DNA from: Chloroflexota bacterium
GTDB taxonomy: Bacteria; Chloroflexota; Limnocylindria; Limnocylindrales; CSP1-4
Length of the DNA: 64,000 nucleotides
Assembly (NCBI GenBank): GCA_021802825.1
Contig: JAJZRG010000010.1
Span: forward strand, 1 to 64,000
Direction of reading: 5' to 3'
The notes beneath the pieces were generated by a model. The model had not been told where the DNA came from. It saw only the letters and a list, made by a program, of their open reading frames with translations, and did not search any database. The position numbers and the translations under genes are program-made. Shown here piece after piece: positions 7,940 to 17,137 of this stretch. Position 1 is the stretch's first letter, and each line of letters begins with the position of its first letter.

Positions 7940-10285
7940 TCAGTACTGCCAACCGGTGTGCTGCACGCCATGACAGGTCAGGGTGCAGCTGCCTGCGGTC
8001 GTCGCCGTGCGCTGGACGAAGCGGATGACACCGTTGTATGGCTGCACGTCCGGCGCGAAGTTGACCAGATGGCTGCCGGGGATTGTCTGGGTGCCCACGG
8101 GGAAGCTGGAACCGTGGATCCGGAAGTGGCACTCGGCGCAGATGGCATTGCCCTGGCCCGCCCCCGCCGTGTCGATGCTCGTCCCGCCGCCGCCCATTCC
8201 CGCGATGCCCGCCGTATGCACCCCGTGGTAGCGGTAGTACGAGTCGGAGCGCTGGTTCCCGCTCTGATCCACGAAGGGGGCCTCGGCGTGGCACAGGTAG
8301 CACAGCGCGAAATCGGCCGCCGCGTAGGCCGCCGTCGTCGACTTGAGCACTCGGTCGCGGTAGTTGCGGAGCAGGATGCCGCGGTTCACCGACGCGTGGT
8401 TGTCGATCTGCGAGCTCACGGTGGGCGACGCCAGCGTGGAGGCGCCGTGGCAGTTCTCGCAGCGGATGACGCTCGTCGTCGCGAACGTCCACAGCTTGCC
8501 CGGCGCGGTGCCGCTCAGGCTCGCGGCCATCTGCGTGGAGGCGTTCCTGCCCGCGGCCTCGATCGGGTGATAGGAGGCATTCGCCGGATTGAGTTCGATG
8601 GCCTTGTCGAGGGCCCACCAGCTCGGGTGCGACGCGTCTCGGCTCGGGAGCGTCGTGTACCCGGAGTGGCACTTGAAGCACAGCTGGTACTCGTAGGTGT
8701 TCGAACGCTGCCAGGTGTACGTCGGCGCCGCGTTGGCGGCCCCATTGGCAACCGACACACCCGAGGCGCCCATGATGGCGCCGCCGACCTTCCAGCCCGC
8801 CGCAGTGCTGGTCGTCAGCGCGGCGCTCGAGTTGTGCGGCTGGTGGCAGTCGGTGCACTGGCTGTGGCGGTTGAGGACGCCGCGGAACTCGTCATCGCCC
8901 CCCAAGGTGTGGTTGGACACCGTGGTCGCGGGGTGCGAGTAGTAGCTCGACGTGGATGAATTGTTCGCGGGCAGCGACACGTTGGTGTACTGGCTCTGCA
9001 CGTTGGCGTTGGCGCCGGTGCCGTTGTGGCACGCAAAGCACAGGGTGGACATGGGGTTGGACGTCGTCGCCGTCAGCGTCCCGCCCTCGGCCGTGTGCGC
9101 GCGGTGGCAGGTCGCGCAGCGATCATCGCTCAGCGTGTAGTCCTGGTGGGGCGTGGCATACGTGCCGGCTGTCAGCACGACCGCGGCCGGGTTGGTGACT
9201 CGGGCGGCAGCGAGGGTGGCAACGATCGCGGGACCGGATCGGAAGGTGAGCGGGTACGCGGGAGCCGGCGGATCGACCACCGTCCCAGACTGCTGCCCCG
9301 GCGAGAGAATGACCGGGGGGCTGCTCCCCAGTGTCACGGACGCGTCCACCTGCGTCTCGACCGGCGCGCCAAGCCCCAGGCGGAACAGCCACGACGACTC
9401 CCAGTCGGCGTCAACCGTGGCCCGCACGGCGAACTCGATCTCGGTGAAGGTGTGCGCCCGAAGGAGCATCCGAGGGGCGGGGTTGATCCCGGCGCTGAGC
9501 ACTCCTGGTGCCGCCCTCGCGGCGTGGTCGTCGCTCGTCGCCAGCTCCAGCGTCTGCACGGAGATGGGCTCGGCGCGAACCTTGGCGACCTTGCCGTTGT
9601 CGGCGGCGGCGTAGAACGGGACGCCCGGCTCGAGGTCGACCTCGGGCACGCGTGCCCAGACCGCGGTTCCCCCGGCGCTCGAGTAGTCGAGCGTCGGCCG
9701 GACCAGCTTGTCCGCGTCCCCGCTGTTGAGGACCTGGAAGCGCACCCGGTAGACGTGGAACCGCTGCATCCCGGCGAGCGGGGTGTCCATCGGCTCCGTC
9801 GCGACCACGGCGTCGGCCGCATCGGTGTCGCTGATCCAGTAGTGGCGCACGTTCAGGCCCACGCCGGGCGTCGGCTCTGGGGTGGGGGACAGGCTCGGGG
9901 TGGCGGAGGCGCTGGGCAGCGGCGAGGCCGAGGCATCCGCTGACGGCGCCGCCGACGCCTCTGCCGACGGCGCTGCCGAGGCGTCCACGCTCGGTGACGG
10001 GCTGGGATCGGCGGTCGGTGTGGCCGACGCATCCACGGCCGGCGAGGGATCGATGCTCGGCGGCACGGACGTCGCGGACGGCGTCACGGATGCAGCGGGA
10101 TCGGCCGTCGGCGTCGGCTCGACCGCTGTCGACGCGACGGGGCCCGACGTCACGGTGGGCTCCGGCGTCGGGCCGAGCGCCTGCGCGATGGGGATGACGG
10201 GCGAGATCGCGGCGAGCGCGCCAATCAGCGCAAGCCCGGCTCCGAAGAGCGGGCCGGCGCGGCGGGAGGTGGCGGTGCGGAGCAT
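7940..10285 (-). CDS. Secreted multiheme cytochrome c (7 CxxCH plus one CX3CH)
   Basis: 781 residues. An N-terminal signal peptide (hydrophobic residues about 12-37) is followed by a 100-residue Pro/Ser/Ala/Thr linker (39-140), a beta-rich region without hemes (about 145-430), and a C-terminal cytochrome region with motifs CATCH, CFACH, CTDCH, CFKCH, CENCH, CYLCH, CAECH and a final CTLTCH (CX3CH). The linker suggests spacing of the heme domain away from the cell surface. I choose the ATG at 10285, just before the signal peptide; an upstream open frame is antisense-like and overlaps the next cytochrome gene. It is 29 bp downstream of that gene and probably co-transcribed. The precise redox partner is unknown. 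Confidence 0.88.
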   Translation of the reverse strand: MLRTATSRRAGPLFGAGLALIGALAAISPVIPIAQALGPTPEPTVTSGPVASTAVEPTPTADPAASVTPSATSVPPSIDPSPAVDASATPTADPSPSPSVDASAAPSAEASAAPSADASASPLPSASATPSLSPTPEPTPGVGLNVRHYWISDTDAADAVVATEPMDTPLAGMQRFHVYRVRFQVLNSGDADKLVRPTLDYSSAGGTAVWARVPEVDLEPGVPFYAAADNGKVAKVRAEPISVQTLELATSDDHAARAAPGVLSAGINPAPRMLLRAHTFTEIEFAVRATVDADWESSWLFRLGLGAPVETQVDASVTLGSSPPVILSPGQQSGTVVDPPAPAYPLTFRSGPAIVATLAAARVTNPAAVVLTAGTYATPHQDYTLSDDRCATCHRAHTAEGGTLTATTSNPMSTLCFACHNGTGANANVQSQYTNVSLPANNSSTSSYYSHPATTVSNHTLGGDDEFRGVLNRHSQCTDCHQPHNSSAALTTSTAAGWKVGGAIMGASGVSVANGAANAAPTYTWQRSNTYEYQLCFKCHSGYTTLPSRDASHPSWWALDKAIELNPANASYHPIEAAGRNASTQMAASLSGTAPGKLWTFATTSVIRCENCHGASTLASPTVSSQIDNHASVNRGILLRNYRDRVLKSTTAAYAAADFALCYLCHAEAPFVDQSGNQRSDSYYRYHGVHTAGIAGMGGGGTSIDTAGAGQGNAICAECHFRIHGSSFPVGTQTIPGSHLVNFAPDVQPYNGVIRFVQRTATTAGSCTLTCHGVQHTGWQY

Positions 10286-10314
10286 CAGTCGGGACGTCCT
10301 GCTGGGTGCGGGTG

Positions 10315-11646
10315 TCAGTGCGTGATCGTGAAGTTGCCGGCGTACGGAATCGTGTCCGTGGGGTCGTGACAGGCCTGGCAGGTGCCGCGGTTGTCGATCT
10401 TGAGGAGGCGGCTGTTGTCGTAGGTCGTGACAGTGTCCGGCGGAGTGCCCGTGGTGTAGGAGGTCGCAGGGGCCCCTCCCGGGTAGGCCATCGAGCCCGA
10501 TAGGGACCCGCTCATCATGGCGTTGGACCCGTGCGAGACGTGGCACTGGGTGCATTCGACCTTGGTGGTCGTGTGACGGAACCGGTAGATCGAGTCGCCC
10601 GTGTCCGTGTGCGCGCCCCGGCCGGACTGGAAGTAGCGGCTGTGGCAGGTCAGGCACCATGCGCTGATCTGGCTTCGGAACTGCTCCAGGTTGCCCGGGT
10701 CGTTCGGGATGTACATGGGCACATCACCGCCGTGACCGGTCGCGACCGTATCCGAGCCGTTCACGGCGTCCCAGCCGGGGACCGCGTTCCACGGCAGCCA
10801 GCGCCGCCAGTAGTCGCCCGCGAGCGGGTCGGGCATCGTGGTGACCGTGCCGTCGTTGTAGGCGCCGTCGAGGACGTCCTTGAGTGTTCGTCCCCACTGG
10901 AGCGTGTAGTTCCGGACGCCGAGGGCGCCCGAACCGCTCGGCAGGGCTGCATCGGTGACGTCGGCGGGGGTGGACGCGGTGACGAAGCCGATGCCACTGG
11001 GGGACGGCAGCGGGACAAGGATTCGGTACTGGCTGTTGCCGTGCGGGTTGTGGCAGGACACGCACTCGAGGGTGACCGTTGGACCGGCGGCGGCGTCCGC
11101 CCCGCCATTCCCCCAGACGGTGTTCTTCGCGACCACTCCAGCCGCGCCGTCGAGATCCAGATGGGCCGACGTCACCGGCTCGCCGGCGGCCAGCACCCCG
11201 ACCTTGGACGAGAACGTGGTGACGTAGCCCTGGTACGACAGGTATGGGTAGCTGATGCGCGTGGAGTGCGCCGAATCGATCCGCGCATCGACGAACCCGC
11301 CGGACCGGAGGGCACCGGCCACGGCGCCGCTGGCCCGCGTGCGGTCGGCGTTGGCCGAGTACTGCACCCCGTCGGCGACGTCGGTCGTCGCGCCCGGCAC
11401 GGTGGCGCCGTGGCAGCTGAGGCAGAGCGCGTTCGACGTGCTGGCCGTCAGCAGCATGCTGCTCTGCGCGGTGTGGACCCGGTGGCAGGCTGCGCACGAG
11501 TCCGCGGTGAGGGTGCTGGATCCGCTGTTGGCGCTCGTGTCGTGCGGGCCGCCATCCGCCGAGACCGGCATCGCGAGGAGCAGGAGCCAGACGCTGGCAA
11601 GGGCCGCACCGACTGCCAGCCGTTGAGCGGCGGCAAGGCGATTCAT
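10315..11646 (-). CDS. Secreted hexaheme cytochrome c
   Basis: 443 residues with a signal peptide (about 1-30) and six CxxCH motifs: CAACH, CLSCH, CVSCH (in the family motif CHNPHGN), CLTCH, CTQCH and CQACH. It shares its pattern with the cytochromes at 11739 and 15999: a SGSSTLTADSC start, an RxHTAQ after the first heme, a CHNPHG third site, a CHVSHGS fifth site and an LDNRG/IDNRGTCQACH end. These are lineage paralogs. A good ribosome site (CAGGAG) precedes the ATG. Inferred role is periplasmic or extracellular electron transfer as part of the island. Confidence 0.9.
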   Translation of the reverse strand: MNRLAAAQRLAVGAALASVWLLLLAMPVSADGGPHDTSANSGSSTLTADSCAACHRVHTAQSSMLLTASTSNALCLSCHGATVPGATTDVADGVQYSANADRTRASGAVAGALRSGGFVDARIDSAHSTRISYPYLSYQGYVTTFSSKVGVLAAGEPVTSAHLDLDGAAGVVAKNTVWGNGGADAAAGPTVTLECVSCHNPHGNSQYRILVPLPSPSGIGFVTASTPADVTDAALPSGSGALGVRNYTLQWGRTLKDVLDGAYNDGTVTTMPDPLAGDYWRRWLPWNAVPGWDAVNGSDTVATGHGGDVPMYIPNDPGNLEQFRSQISAWCLTCHSRYFQSGRGAHTDTGDSIYRFRHTTTKVECTQCHVSHGSNAMMSGSLSGSMAYPGGAPATSYTTGTPPDTVTTYDNSRLLKIDNRGTCQACHDPTDTIPYAGNFTITH

Positions 11647-11696
11647 CAGCGACTCCTGTCTGCTCGGGCTGCTGTTCGTCGAGATGCGAATGGGGT

Positions 11697-11728
11697 GGAG
11701 GCGGCGGCCGACAAGACGCGCCGCCTCC
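11697..11728 (-). terminator. GC-rich hairpin between two cytochrome genes
   Basis: Perfect 9-bp arms GGAGGCGGC (11697-11705) and GCCGCCTCC (11720-11728) with a 14-base loop, located 10 bases after the stop of the upstream cytochrome gene and 50 bases before the next start. No T run follows, so it may attenuate transcription or protect an mRNA 3' end rather than act as a full terminator. Confidence 0.45.
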
Positions 11729-11738
11729 GGGCTTGGGG

Positions 11739-13511
11739 TCAGGGGACGGAGAGGGTGATCTTGGAGACGGTGCCCACCGCGGTGCCGGCGGTCAGAGCGG
11801 GAACGGGGGCGCCGCCCTTGGTCGTGGCGACCTTGAAGGTCGACCCCGACGAGTTGATGACGAAGTAGGCGCCGCTGAACGACCAGGAGCCGCCCGAAAG
11901 CGTTCTGGTCGCATCGGTGTTCTGGATCACGATGTAGTCATCGTTGGCGACGGTCGCACCACCTGCGAGCGTGACCGTTCCGTCGAGGGCGATCGAGGTG
12001 ATGTTCCCGACGAGGGTCCCGATGCTGGCAGGAGAGAAGGCGCCGCCCTGGGCGGTGCCCGTCGGCTCGTGGCACTGCTGGCATGTGCCGCGGTTGTCGA
12101 TCTTCAGCAGGCGGCTGTCCGTGCTGCTGTCGGCGTTGGTGTAGAGCTGCGTGTTCGGGAACGGAACGTTCGCAGCCTGGCCGATCATCGACACGTTCGA
12201 GCCGTGGGACACGTGGCACAGGTTGCACGAAGGCGAGGATCCCGTGCCGTTGGTCTTGTGCTGGAACATGAAGCCGGTGCTGGATCCGGCAACGGGAGTG
12301 TCGGATGCCCGGGTGTCACTGTGGGTGTTGGTGAGATAGCGGGTATGGCACTGGGCGCACCAGTTGTTGAGCTGGCCGATGGCCGTCGACCGGCCGTTCG
12401 GCTGGTCGCTCAGCTGCGTCGCGGTCGGGTTGGGGGCATTCCACGGGACGTACCGGCGGAAGTAGTCGCCGGCCGTCGACCCGTAAGTCTCGACGCTCGA
12501 AGCGAGCACGGAGGTGTTGCCGCCGAGCTGGATGACGGTGTAGTTGCGGGTTCCGTTGGTGTCAGCGGTGTTCCAGTCGTCGACCTTCACGCCGCTGGAG
12601 CGGGTCACGATGAGCGTGCTGGACACGCTAGCGGATGTCACACCGCCGATCGTGAACTGGTAGGGGTTCGCGACGGTGTTCCCGTGATCAGGGTAGTTCA
12701 CAGGAATGCTCACCGAGCCGCTGTAGAGCACAGTGCTCGGCGTGGCAGCCTCGGCCACGGTGACCTTGTCACCGTTGCTGAATCCTGTAGCGGCGGCCGC
12801 AGTGAAGACGCCGGCCGCGTCGACGCTGACGCCGCTCAGCTGGTACGCCACCGTCGCCCCCGCATCGGTCTTCATCGGGCCGACGTTCAAGATGGCGTAG
12901 GCACCGTTGCCGTGCGGGTTGTGGCAGGACGTGCACTCGAGGGTGAAGCTGGCGCCGTTGCCGCTGCCGGCAACGCCGCTGCCCCACGCGACGTGCGCGC
13001 GGGTTGTGGCCACCCCGGTCGACAGGTTCGCCGACAGCCCCGGCATGTGCGATGAGGTGAGCGTGTGGTCCGTCGCCGACACGGAGACCTTGCCGACCTG
13101 GCTGATCGTCCAGCCGTAGCTGGCCTGGAAGCCAGATCGGGCGACTCGGTTGGGAGCACCGATGCGGGCAGTCTCGAAACCGCCGGCTCGGAGCGCGCCG
13201 AGTTCCGCAACGCCGCGCGGCGAGGCCGTGGTGTTGAACTTGTACTGCACGCCGTTCAGCACGTTGGTCGTCGCAAGGACGGTTCCGTCGCCATGGCAGG
13301 ACAGACAGAGGGCCTCCTCGGTGGACGTCTTGAGGAGGTATGAGGTCTGAGCGGTGTGGGCCCGATGGCAGCCGGCGCACGAGTCGGCCGTCAGCGTGTT
13401 GACGCCCGAGTTGTCGCCGGCGATGTGGACTCCACCATCCGCCAGGGCCGGGAGTGCGGCAAGGAACAGCCAAAGCGAACCGGCAGCAATGAATAGCGCC
13501 AGTTTCCTCAC
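11739..13511 (-). CDS. Secreted hexaheme cytochrome c with heme-free insertions
   Basis: 590 residues: signal peptide (about 1-24), then CAGCH, CLSCH, CTSCH (CHNPHG), CAQCH, CNLCH (CHVSHGS) and CQQCH. It is a paralog of the genes at 10315 and 15999, but carries an extra beta-rich insertion of about 100 residues between the third and fourth hemes and a heme-free C-terminal tail of about 90 residues containing TLAGGATVANDDY, both resembling adhesin or repeat-type beta domains. The start is GTG at 13511, with a strong AAAGGAGG site nine bases upstream. The insertions could mediate surface contact or assembly; that is inference. Confidence 0.87.
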   Translation of the reverse strand: MRKLALFIAAGSLWLFLAALPALADGGVHIAGDNSGVNTLTADSCAGCHRAHTAQTSYLLKTSTEEALCLSCHGDGTVLATTNVLNGVQYKFNTTASPRGVAELGALRAGGFETARIGAPNRVARSGFQASYGWTISQVGKVSVSATDHTLTSSHMPGLSANLSTGVATTRAHVAWGSGVAGSGNGASFTLECTSCHNPHGNGAYAILNVGPMKTDAGATVAYQLSGVSVDAAGVFTAAAATGFSNGDKVTVAEAATPSTVLYSGSVSIPVNYPDHGNTVANPYQFTIGGVTSASVSSTLIVTRSSGVKVDDWNTADTNGTRNYTVIQLGGNTSVLASSVETYGSTAGDYFRRYVPWNAPNPTATQLSDQPNGRSTAIGQLNNWCAQCHTRYLTNTHSDTRASDTPVAGSSTGFMFQHKTNGTGSSPSCNLCHVSHGSNVSMIGQAANVPFPNTQLYTNADSSTDSRLLKIDNRGTCQQCHEPTGTAQGGAFSPASIGTLVGNITSIALDGTVTLAGGATVANDDYIVIQNTDATRTLSGGSWSFSGAYFVINSSGSTFKVATTKGGAPVPALTAGTAVGTVSKITLSVP

Positions 13512-13618
13512 TGTCCAAGCCTCCTTTCTCTAACTCTGCAGATTGGGATTGATTGGGCCGCCCACTCGGCGGCGGTCAGGGACGTCCTGCCTGCACCTCC
13601 CTCTCTCTCCGCTGTTCG

Positions 13619-14659
13619 TCAGTAGCTCCACACCTGGAGGCGGTCGTTCATGGTGTCCGAGACATAGATCCTGCCCCGTCCATCAACTGCAACTCCGGTG
13701 GGGTACTCGAATGACGCGTCGGATGCCCCCTCGGTCCCGAAGCCGCCGATGTACTCGAGGCGATCCGCAGTGGGGCTGGACACGGCCCCGTAAACGGAGA
13801 CCTGCTGGCCCGTCGTGTCGGCGACGTAGACCCTGTTCTTGCCGTCGATCGCCACGCTGCGCGGGAGGCCCAGGAGCCCGGCGCCGACGCCGCGGCCCAC
13901 CTTCGTCACGATGTGCCCATCACGCGCGTACACGAGCAGACGGCCATTGTTGCTGTCCGCGACGTACACGTACCCGTCGGCGTCGACGGCGAGGCCATTC
14001 GGGAAGTACATCTTGTCGCCCTTCCCGAAGGTCGTGACGATCTTGGCGGACCGATCGACCTCCACCACCTCGGCCTCGGTCGTGCCCGTGTTCACGAAGT
14101 AGAAATTGCCGCTGGGGTCGAATGCGAGGCCCACCGCCTGGAATCCCGGGCGCTCGGGCACCTCGAGCCTCCGCTTGAATGTCCCGTCGCCTCCGTAGAC
14201 GAAGATCCTGCCGGTCGAGCGCTCCGACACGTAGAGATCGCCGGTCAGGGGATCAAGGGCGACGAAGACGGGCACGAAGCCCGTGACGCCGTCGGGCGCC
14301 TTCGCGGTGCCCATCACATGCCCGGCGCCGTCGAGGATCGCGACGGCACGCTCCTGGCCGTAGCTGGTCGTGTAGATCCGACTGCCATCGGCGGTGACGG
14401 CGATCCCGGTGGGTCGCGTGACCCCGTAGATCGACGTGGAGTAGGCCGGCATCGCGGTGTTGGGCAGGCCGGGGAGGACCTGCGCGATCGGCTGGCGGAA
14501 GAGGAGGTACCAGACCGAGAGCGCGACCAGAACGGCAAGCGCTCCAAGTAGGGCGAGAAGCAGGAACAGCTTCCTGCGCTTCCGCTTCGCGCGCGGTTCC
14601 ACAACGGTGGGCGCAGCCGGCTCCTCGATCGTCGGCGCAGTGGTCGCGTCGGCTGTCAT
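13619..14659 (-). CDS. Membrane-anchored NHL-repeat beta-propeller
   Basis: 346 residues: a basic N-terminus, one membrane helix at about 30-53 and about six NHL-type repeats outside, each with a GIAVD/VAVDG...YVADS/N-R-L pattern (for example LAVDADGYVYVADSNNGR). NHL propellers are protein- or ligand-binding scaffolds; similar proteins are common beside multiheme cytochromes. The ATG at 14659 overlaps the TGA of the upstream TPR gene by one base, so they are translationally coupled. About 108 bp separate it from the cytochrome gene downstream. No catalytic residues are visible. Confidence 0.85.
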   Translation of the reverse strand: MTADATTAPTIEEPAAPTVVEPRAKRKRRKLFLLLALLGALAVLVALSVWYLLFRQPIAQVLPGLPNTAMPAYSTSIYGVTRPTGIAVTADGSRIYTTSYGQERAVAILDGAGHVMGTAKAPDGVTGFVPVFVALDPLTGDLYVSERSTGRIFVYGGDGTFKRRLEVPERPGFQAVGLAFDPSGNFYFVNTGTTEAEVVEVDRSAKIVTTFGKGDKMYFPNGLAVDADGYVYVADSNNGRLLVYARDGHIVTKVGRGVGAGLLGLPRSVAIDGKNRVYVADTTGQQVSVYGAVSSPTADRLEYIGGFGTEGASDASFEYPTGVAVDGRGRIYVSDTMNDRLQVWSY

Positions 14660-15663
14660 CAGTTCGTCCCCTGGCTGGCCGGCGCCGGCGCTGGAAGCGA
14701 CGGCAGCGCCGACCCGCCACCCGGCCCCGACGAGACCCGGCCGAGGCCAAGCCGCGCTTCGGAGCTGTCCGGCTTCTGGGCGAGCGCCTTCTGGTACCAG
14801 GCCGTCGCCTGCGCCGCGTCCTTGCGCAACTCGTACATCAGCCCGAGCCCGATCTTGGCGTCGAAGCCCGCCGCCGGGTCTTCGGCGATCTTGGTGAGGC
14901 GGTCGATCGCGGCTTGCGTGTCGCCCGTTCCCGTGGCCCCGGCCGCCATGGCGGTCGCCCACTCGGCCATCGCCGGCTTGCCCGCCTTGGTGTACAGGTC
15001 GGCCATCGCCGTGTAGGGGTCGGCCCAGCCGACGGGGACGAACGAAATGGCCGAGCGAAGGGCGTGCTCAGCGTCGTCGAACTTCCCCGTGGCCGTGTAC
15101 GCCGTGCCGATCAGGTACAGGGCGTCGCCGTCCGACCGCTTGATCTGGAGGGCGAGGTTGAGTTGGGTGATCGCCTCCGCTGGATTGTTCTGGGCCATCG
15201 CGATCTGCCCGAGGGCGTAGTACGCGCTCTCGAGCGTGGTATCGAACGCGGCCATCTCGCCCTTTGACGCGATGTCCACCACGGCCTTGTAGTCGGCGAT
15301 GGCCTCGTCGTACCGCTTGAGGGCGACGTACGCGGCGCCGCGGCCGAAGTGCGCGAGCTCCACGCCCTTGCCCGTGGCCAGGATCTGGGTGTACTGAGAG
15401 ATCGCCTCGTCGTAGCGCTGGCGCGAGACGTAGATGTCGGCGAGCGCGCCCCGCGCCGCGATGTCACCAGGCTTGTCACGGACAGCCTGCTCCGCACTGG
15501 CGAGCTGGCGGTCGGCGATCGAGGGGGTTGCGGGCCGGAACCGGTCAACAGCGTAGAAGGCGACGAACGCGATCAGGAGGACCAGGAACAGCAGCCCGAT
15601 CCGCTTGATCCAGCGGTTGAGCTGCTCCTCCGGCATGTTGGTCAGGGACGTGACCCGTGACAT
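14659..15663 (-). CDS. Membrane-anchored TPR protein
   Basis: 334 residues with one membrane helix near residues 20-42 and about seven tetratricopeptide repeats over residues 60-310, ending in a Pro/Ala tail. TPR proteins of this kind (CcmH/NrfG-like) act as scaffolds, often for apocytochromes; as first gene of the cluster, coupled to the NHL gene, it is a candidate assembly factor. I choose the ATG at 15663 with a weak AGGTG site; an in-frame extension of 47 residues upstream is poorly conserved in character and lacks a ribosome site. Divergent from the cytochrome at 15999. Confidence 0.82.
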   Translation of the reverse strand: MSRVTSLTNMPEEQLNRWIKRIGLLFLVLLIAFVAFYAVDRFRPATPSIADRQLASAEQAVRDKPGDIAARGALADIYVSRQRYDEAISQYTQILATGKGVELAHFGRGAAYVALKRYDEAIADYKAVVDIASKGEMAAFDTTLESAYYALGQIAMAQNNPAEAITQLNLALQIKRSDGDALYLIGTAYTATGKFDDAEHALRSAISFVPVGWADPYTAMADLYTKAGKPAMAEWATAMAAGATGTGDTQAAIDRLTKIAEDPAAGFDAKIGLGLMYELRKDAAQATAWYQKALAQKPDSSEARLGLGRVSSGPGGGSALPSLPAPAPASQGTN

Positions 15664-15998
15664 GAGTGGCACCTGCTTGCTTTCTCCATGGTCGGCTAAG
15701 GGCGGACAGACCGACCCCAGCCAATGCTCGCGTACACGTACGGGCGTTCCCATCCGTCGAGGGATAGAACTGCGATAGAGCGCGGGGCGCGGACGCACCG
15801 GCACGCCTATATCGAGTGGCCCAAAGGAGGAGCCCCCAGGGCCCGGCGCGCGTGCATTTCAGCCCCGCAGGCACCCTCACGCCCCGCGAACGCGCCGCAG
15901 GCTGCGCCCGATCTTTGTACCGTCCGGCCGATTGTCGGGCACGCGGCCGCGTGGTTCGCTGAGCGCCTTGGTGTTGGGAGCCGCCGCGGGGAGAGACC
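15664..15998. promoter_or_regulatory. Divergent intergenic region between cytochrome operons
   Basis: 335 bp separate the starts of the minus-strand cluster and the plus-strand cytochrome, so both promoters must lie here. I see no protein-coding frame with convincing features, no recognisable riboswitch (I looked for c-di-GMP GEMM-type conserved blocks, which often precede multiheme cytochromes) and no clear sigma-70 boxes. The GGGGAGAGACC just before 15999 serves as the ribosome site for the plus-strand gene. Confidence 0.4.
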
Positions 15999-17072
15999 AT
16001 GCCGGCCTGGGGAGGCCTTCATCGCGAGCTGCGGATCGTCGCCGCCGTGGGCGGCGCAATCGTCCTGTCGGCCGTCGTCGCGGCCTCTGCGCTGGCCGAC
16101 AACGGTCCGCACGTGGCAGCGGTCAACAGCGGCTCGTCGACGCTGACCGCTGACTCCTGTGCGGGCTGCCACCGCGCGCACACCGCCCAGGGGCCGTTGC
16201 TGATCGCGCGGGCCACCAACGTGGAGCTGTGTCTCGTCTGCCACGACACGGCGGCCCTCGGCGCGACGACCAACGTCCTCGACGGCATCGCCGCAGGCAC
16301 CAGCCGCGGGCTGAAGGGCGGCGGGTTCGCGAACGCCCTCATGGACACCGGCTGGACGGGGGCCGCGACGTCCCGCCCGTCGACCTCCGCGCACCTGATG
16401 GACGGCACGACGACGGCGACGATGTGGGGCAACGGCGCGATCGGCTCCGGCTTCGGCAAAGCTGCCGTCACCCTCACGTGTACCGACTGCCACAACCCGC
16501 ACGGAACCGGCGGCTATCGGATCCTCCGCCCTATCCCCAACGGCTCGGGAGCCAGCGCCGGGATCGACATCTCCGACGACGCGGTCAAGACGTACACCGT
16601 CGCGAGTGCGCAGAACCGGTACTTCGGCGAGCTGTACTGGCCCGTGGAGACGTCCTGGGGCCCGTACTACGACTGGCAGAAGGAGTACGCCCTGACGCAG
16701 TGGTGCGCGCAGTGCCACACACGCTACGACGCGGTCGAGTCGGGCACCGGGCACATCGACTCCGGCGACCCCACCTACAAGTACCGGCACATGACGCGAT
16801 ACCCCGCGGGTTCGATCAACTGCGGCCTGTGCCATCCGGGCCCGAACGGCATCAACGCGAGCAACCCTTTCGGCATCAGCGGCCTGGTCGCCCACGAGGG
16901 CGTGTGCGAGAACTGCCACGTCGCCCACGGCTCCAGCGCGGTTATGGGCACGTACAGCGGCGTCGTGGCTTGGCCGGACACGGCGACGACGCCGAACGGC
17001 AATGCCCGGAGCTCGCTCCTGCGGCTCGACAACCGGGGTGTGTGCGTCGGCTGCCACGACCCCACCACGTAG
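15999..17072 (+). CDS. Secreted heptaheme cytochrome c
   Basis: 357 residues: signal peptide (about 1-33), then CAGCH, CLVCH, CTDCH (CHNPHG), CAQCH, CGLCH, CENCH (CHVAHGS) and CVGCH. It is the shortest of the paralogous cytochromes and the only one on the plus strand. Its seventh heme (CGLCH) is an addition compared with the hexaheme copies. The ATG at 15999 has a GGGGAGAG site. Its divergent orientation allows expression independent of the other cytochromes. Function is inferred as periplasmic or surface electron transfer. Confidence 0.9.
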   Translation: MPAWGGLHRELRIVAAVGGAIVLSAVVAASALADNGPHVAAVNSGSSTLTADSCAGCHRAHTAQGPLLIARATNVELCLVCHDTAALGATTNVLDGIAAGTSRGLKGGGFANALMDTGWTGAATSRPSTSAHLMDGTTTATMWGNGAIGSGFGKAAVTLTCTDCHNPHGTGGYRILRPIPNGSGASAGIDISDDAVKTYTVASAQNRYFGELYWPVETSWGPYYDWQKEYALTQWCAQCHTRYDAVESGTGHIDSGDPTYKYRHMTRYPAGSINCGLCHPGPNGINASNPFGISGLVAHEGVCENCHVAHGSSAVMGTYSGVVAWPDTATTPNGNARSSLLRLDNRGVCVGCHDPTT

Positions 17073-17137
17073 GCCGTTGGGCCGTACTACGTCTCGCGTC
17101 CGGCCGTCGGCCCGGGGCACCTCGCGCGCGTCGGGGG

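Noticed and set aside
15664..15998. c-di-GMP riboswitch upstream of the plus-strand cytochrome
   Set aside because: Conserved GEMM-I/II core blocks were not found on either strand.
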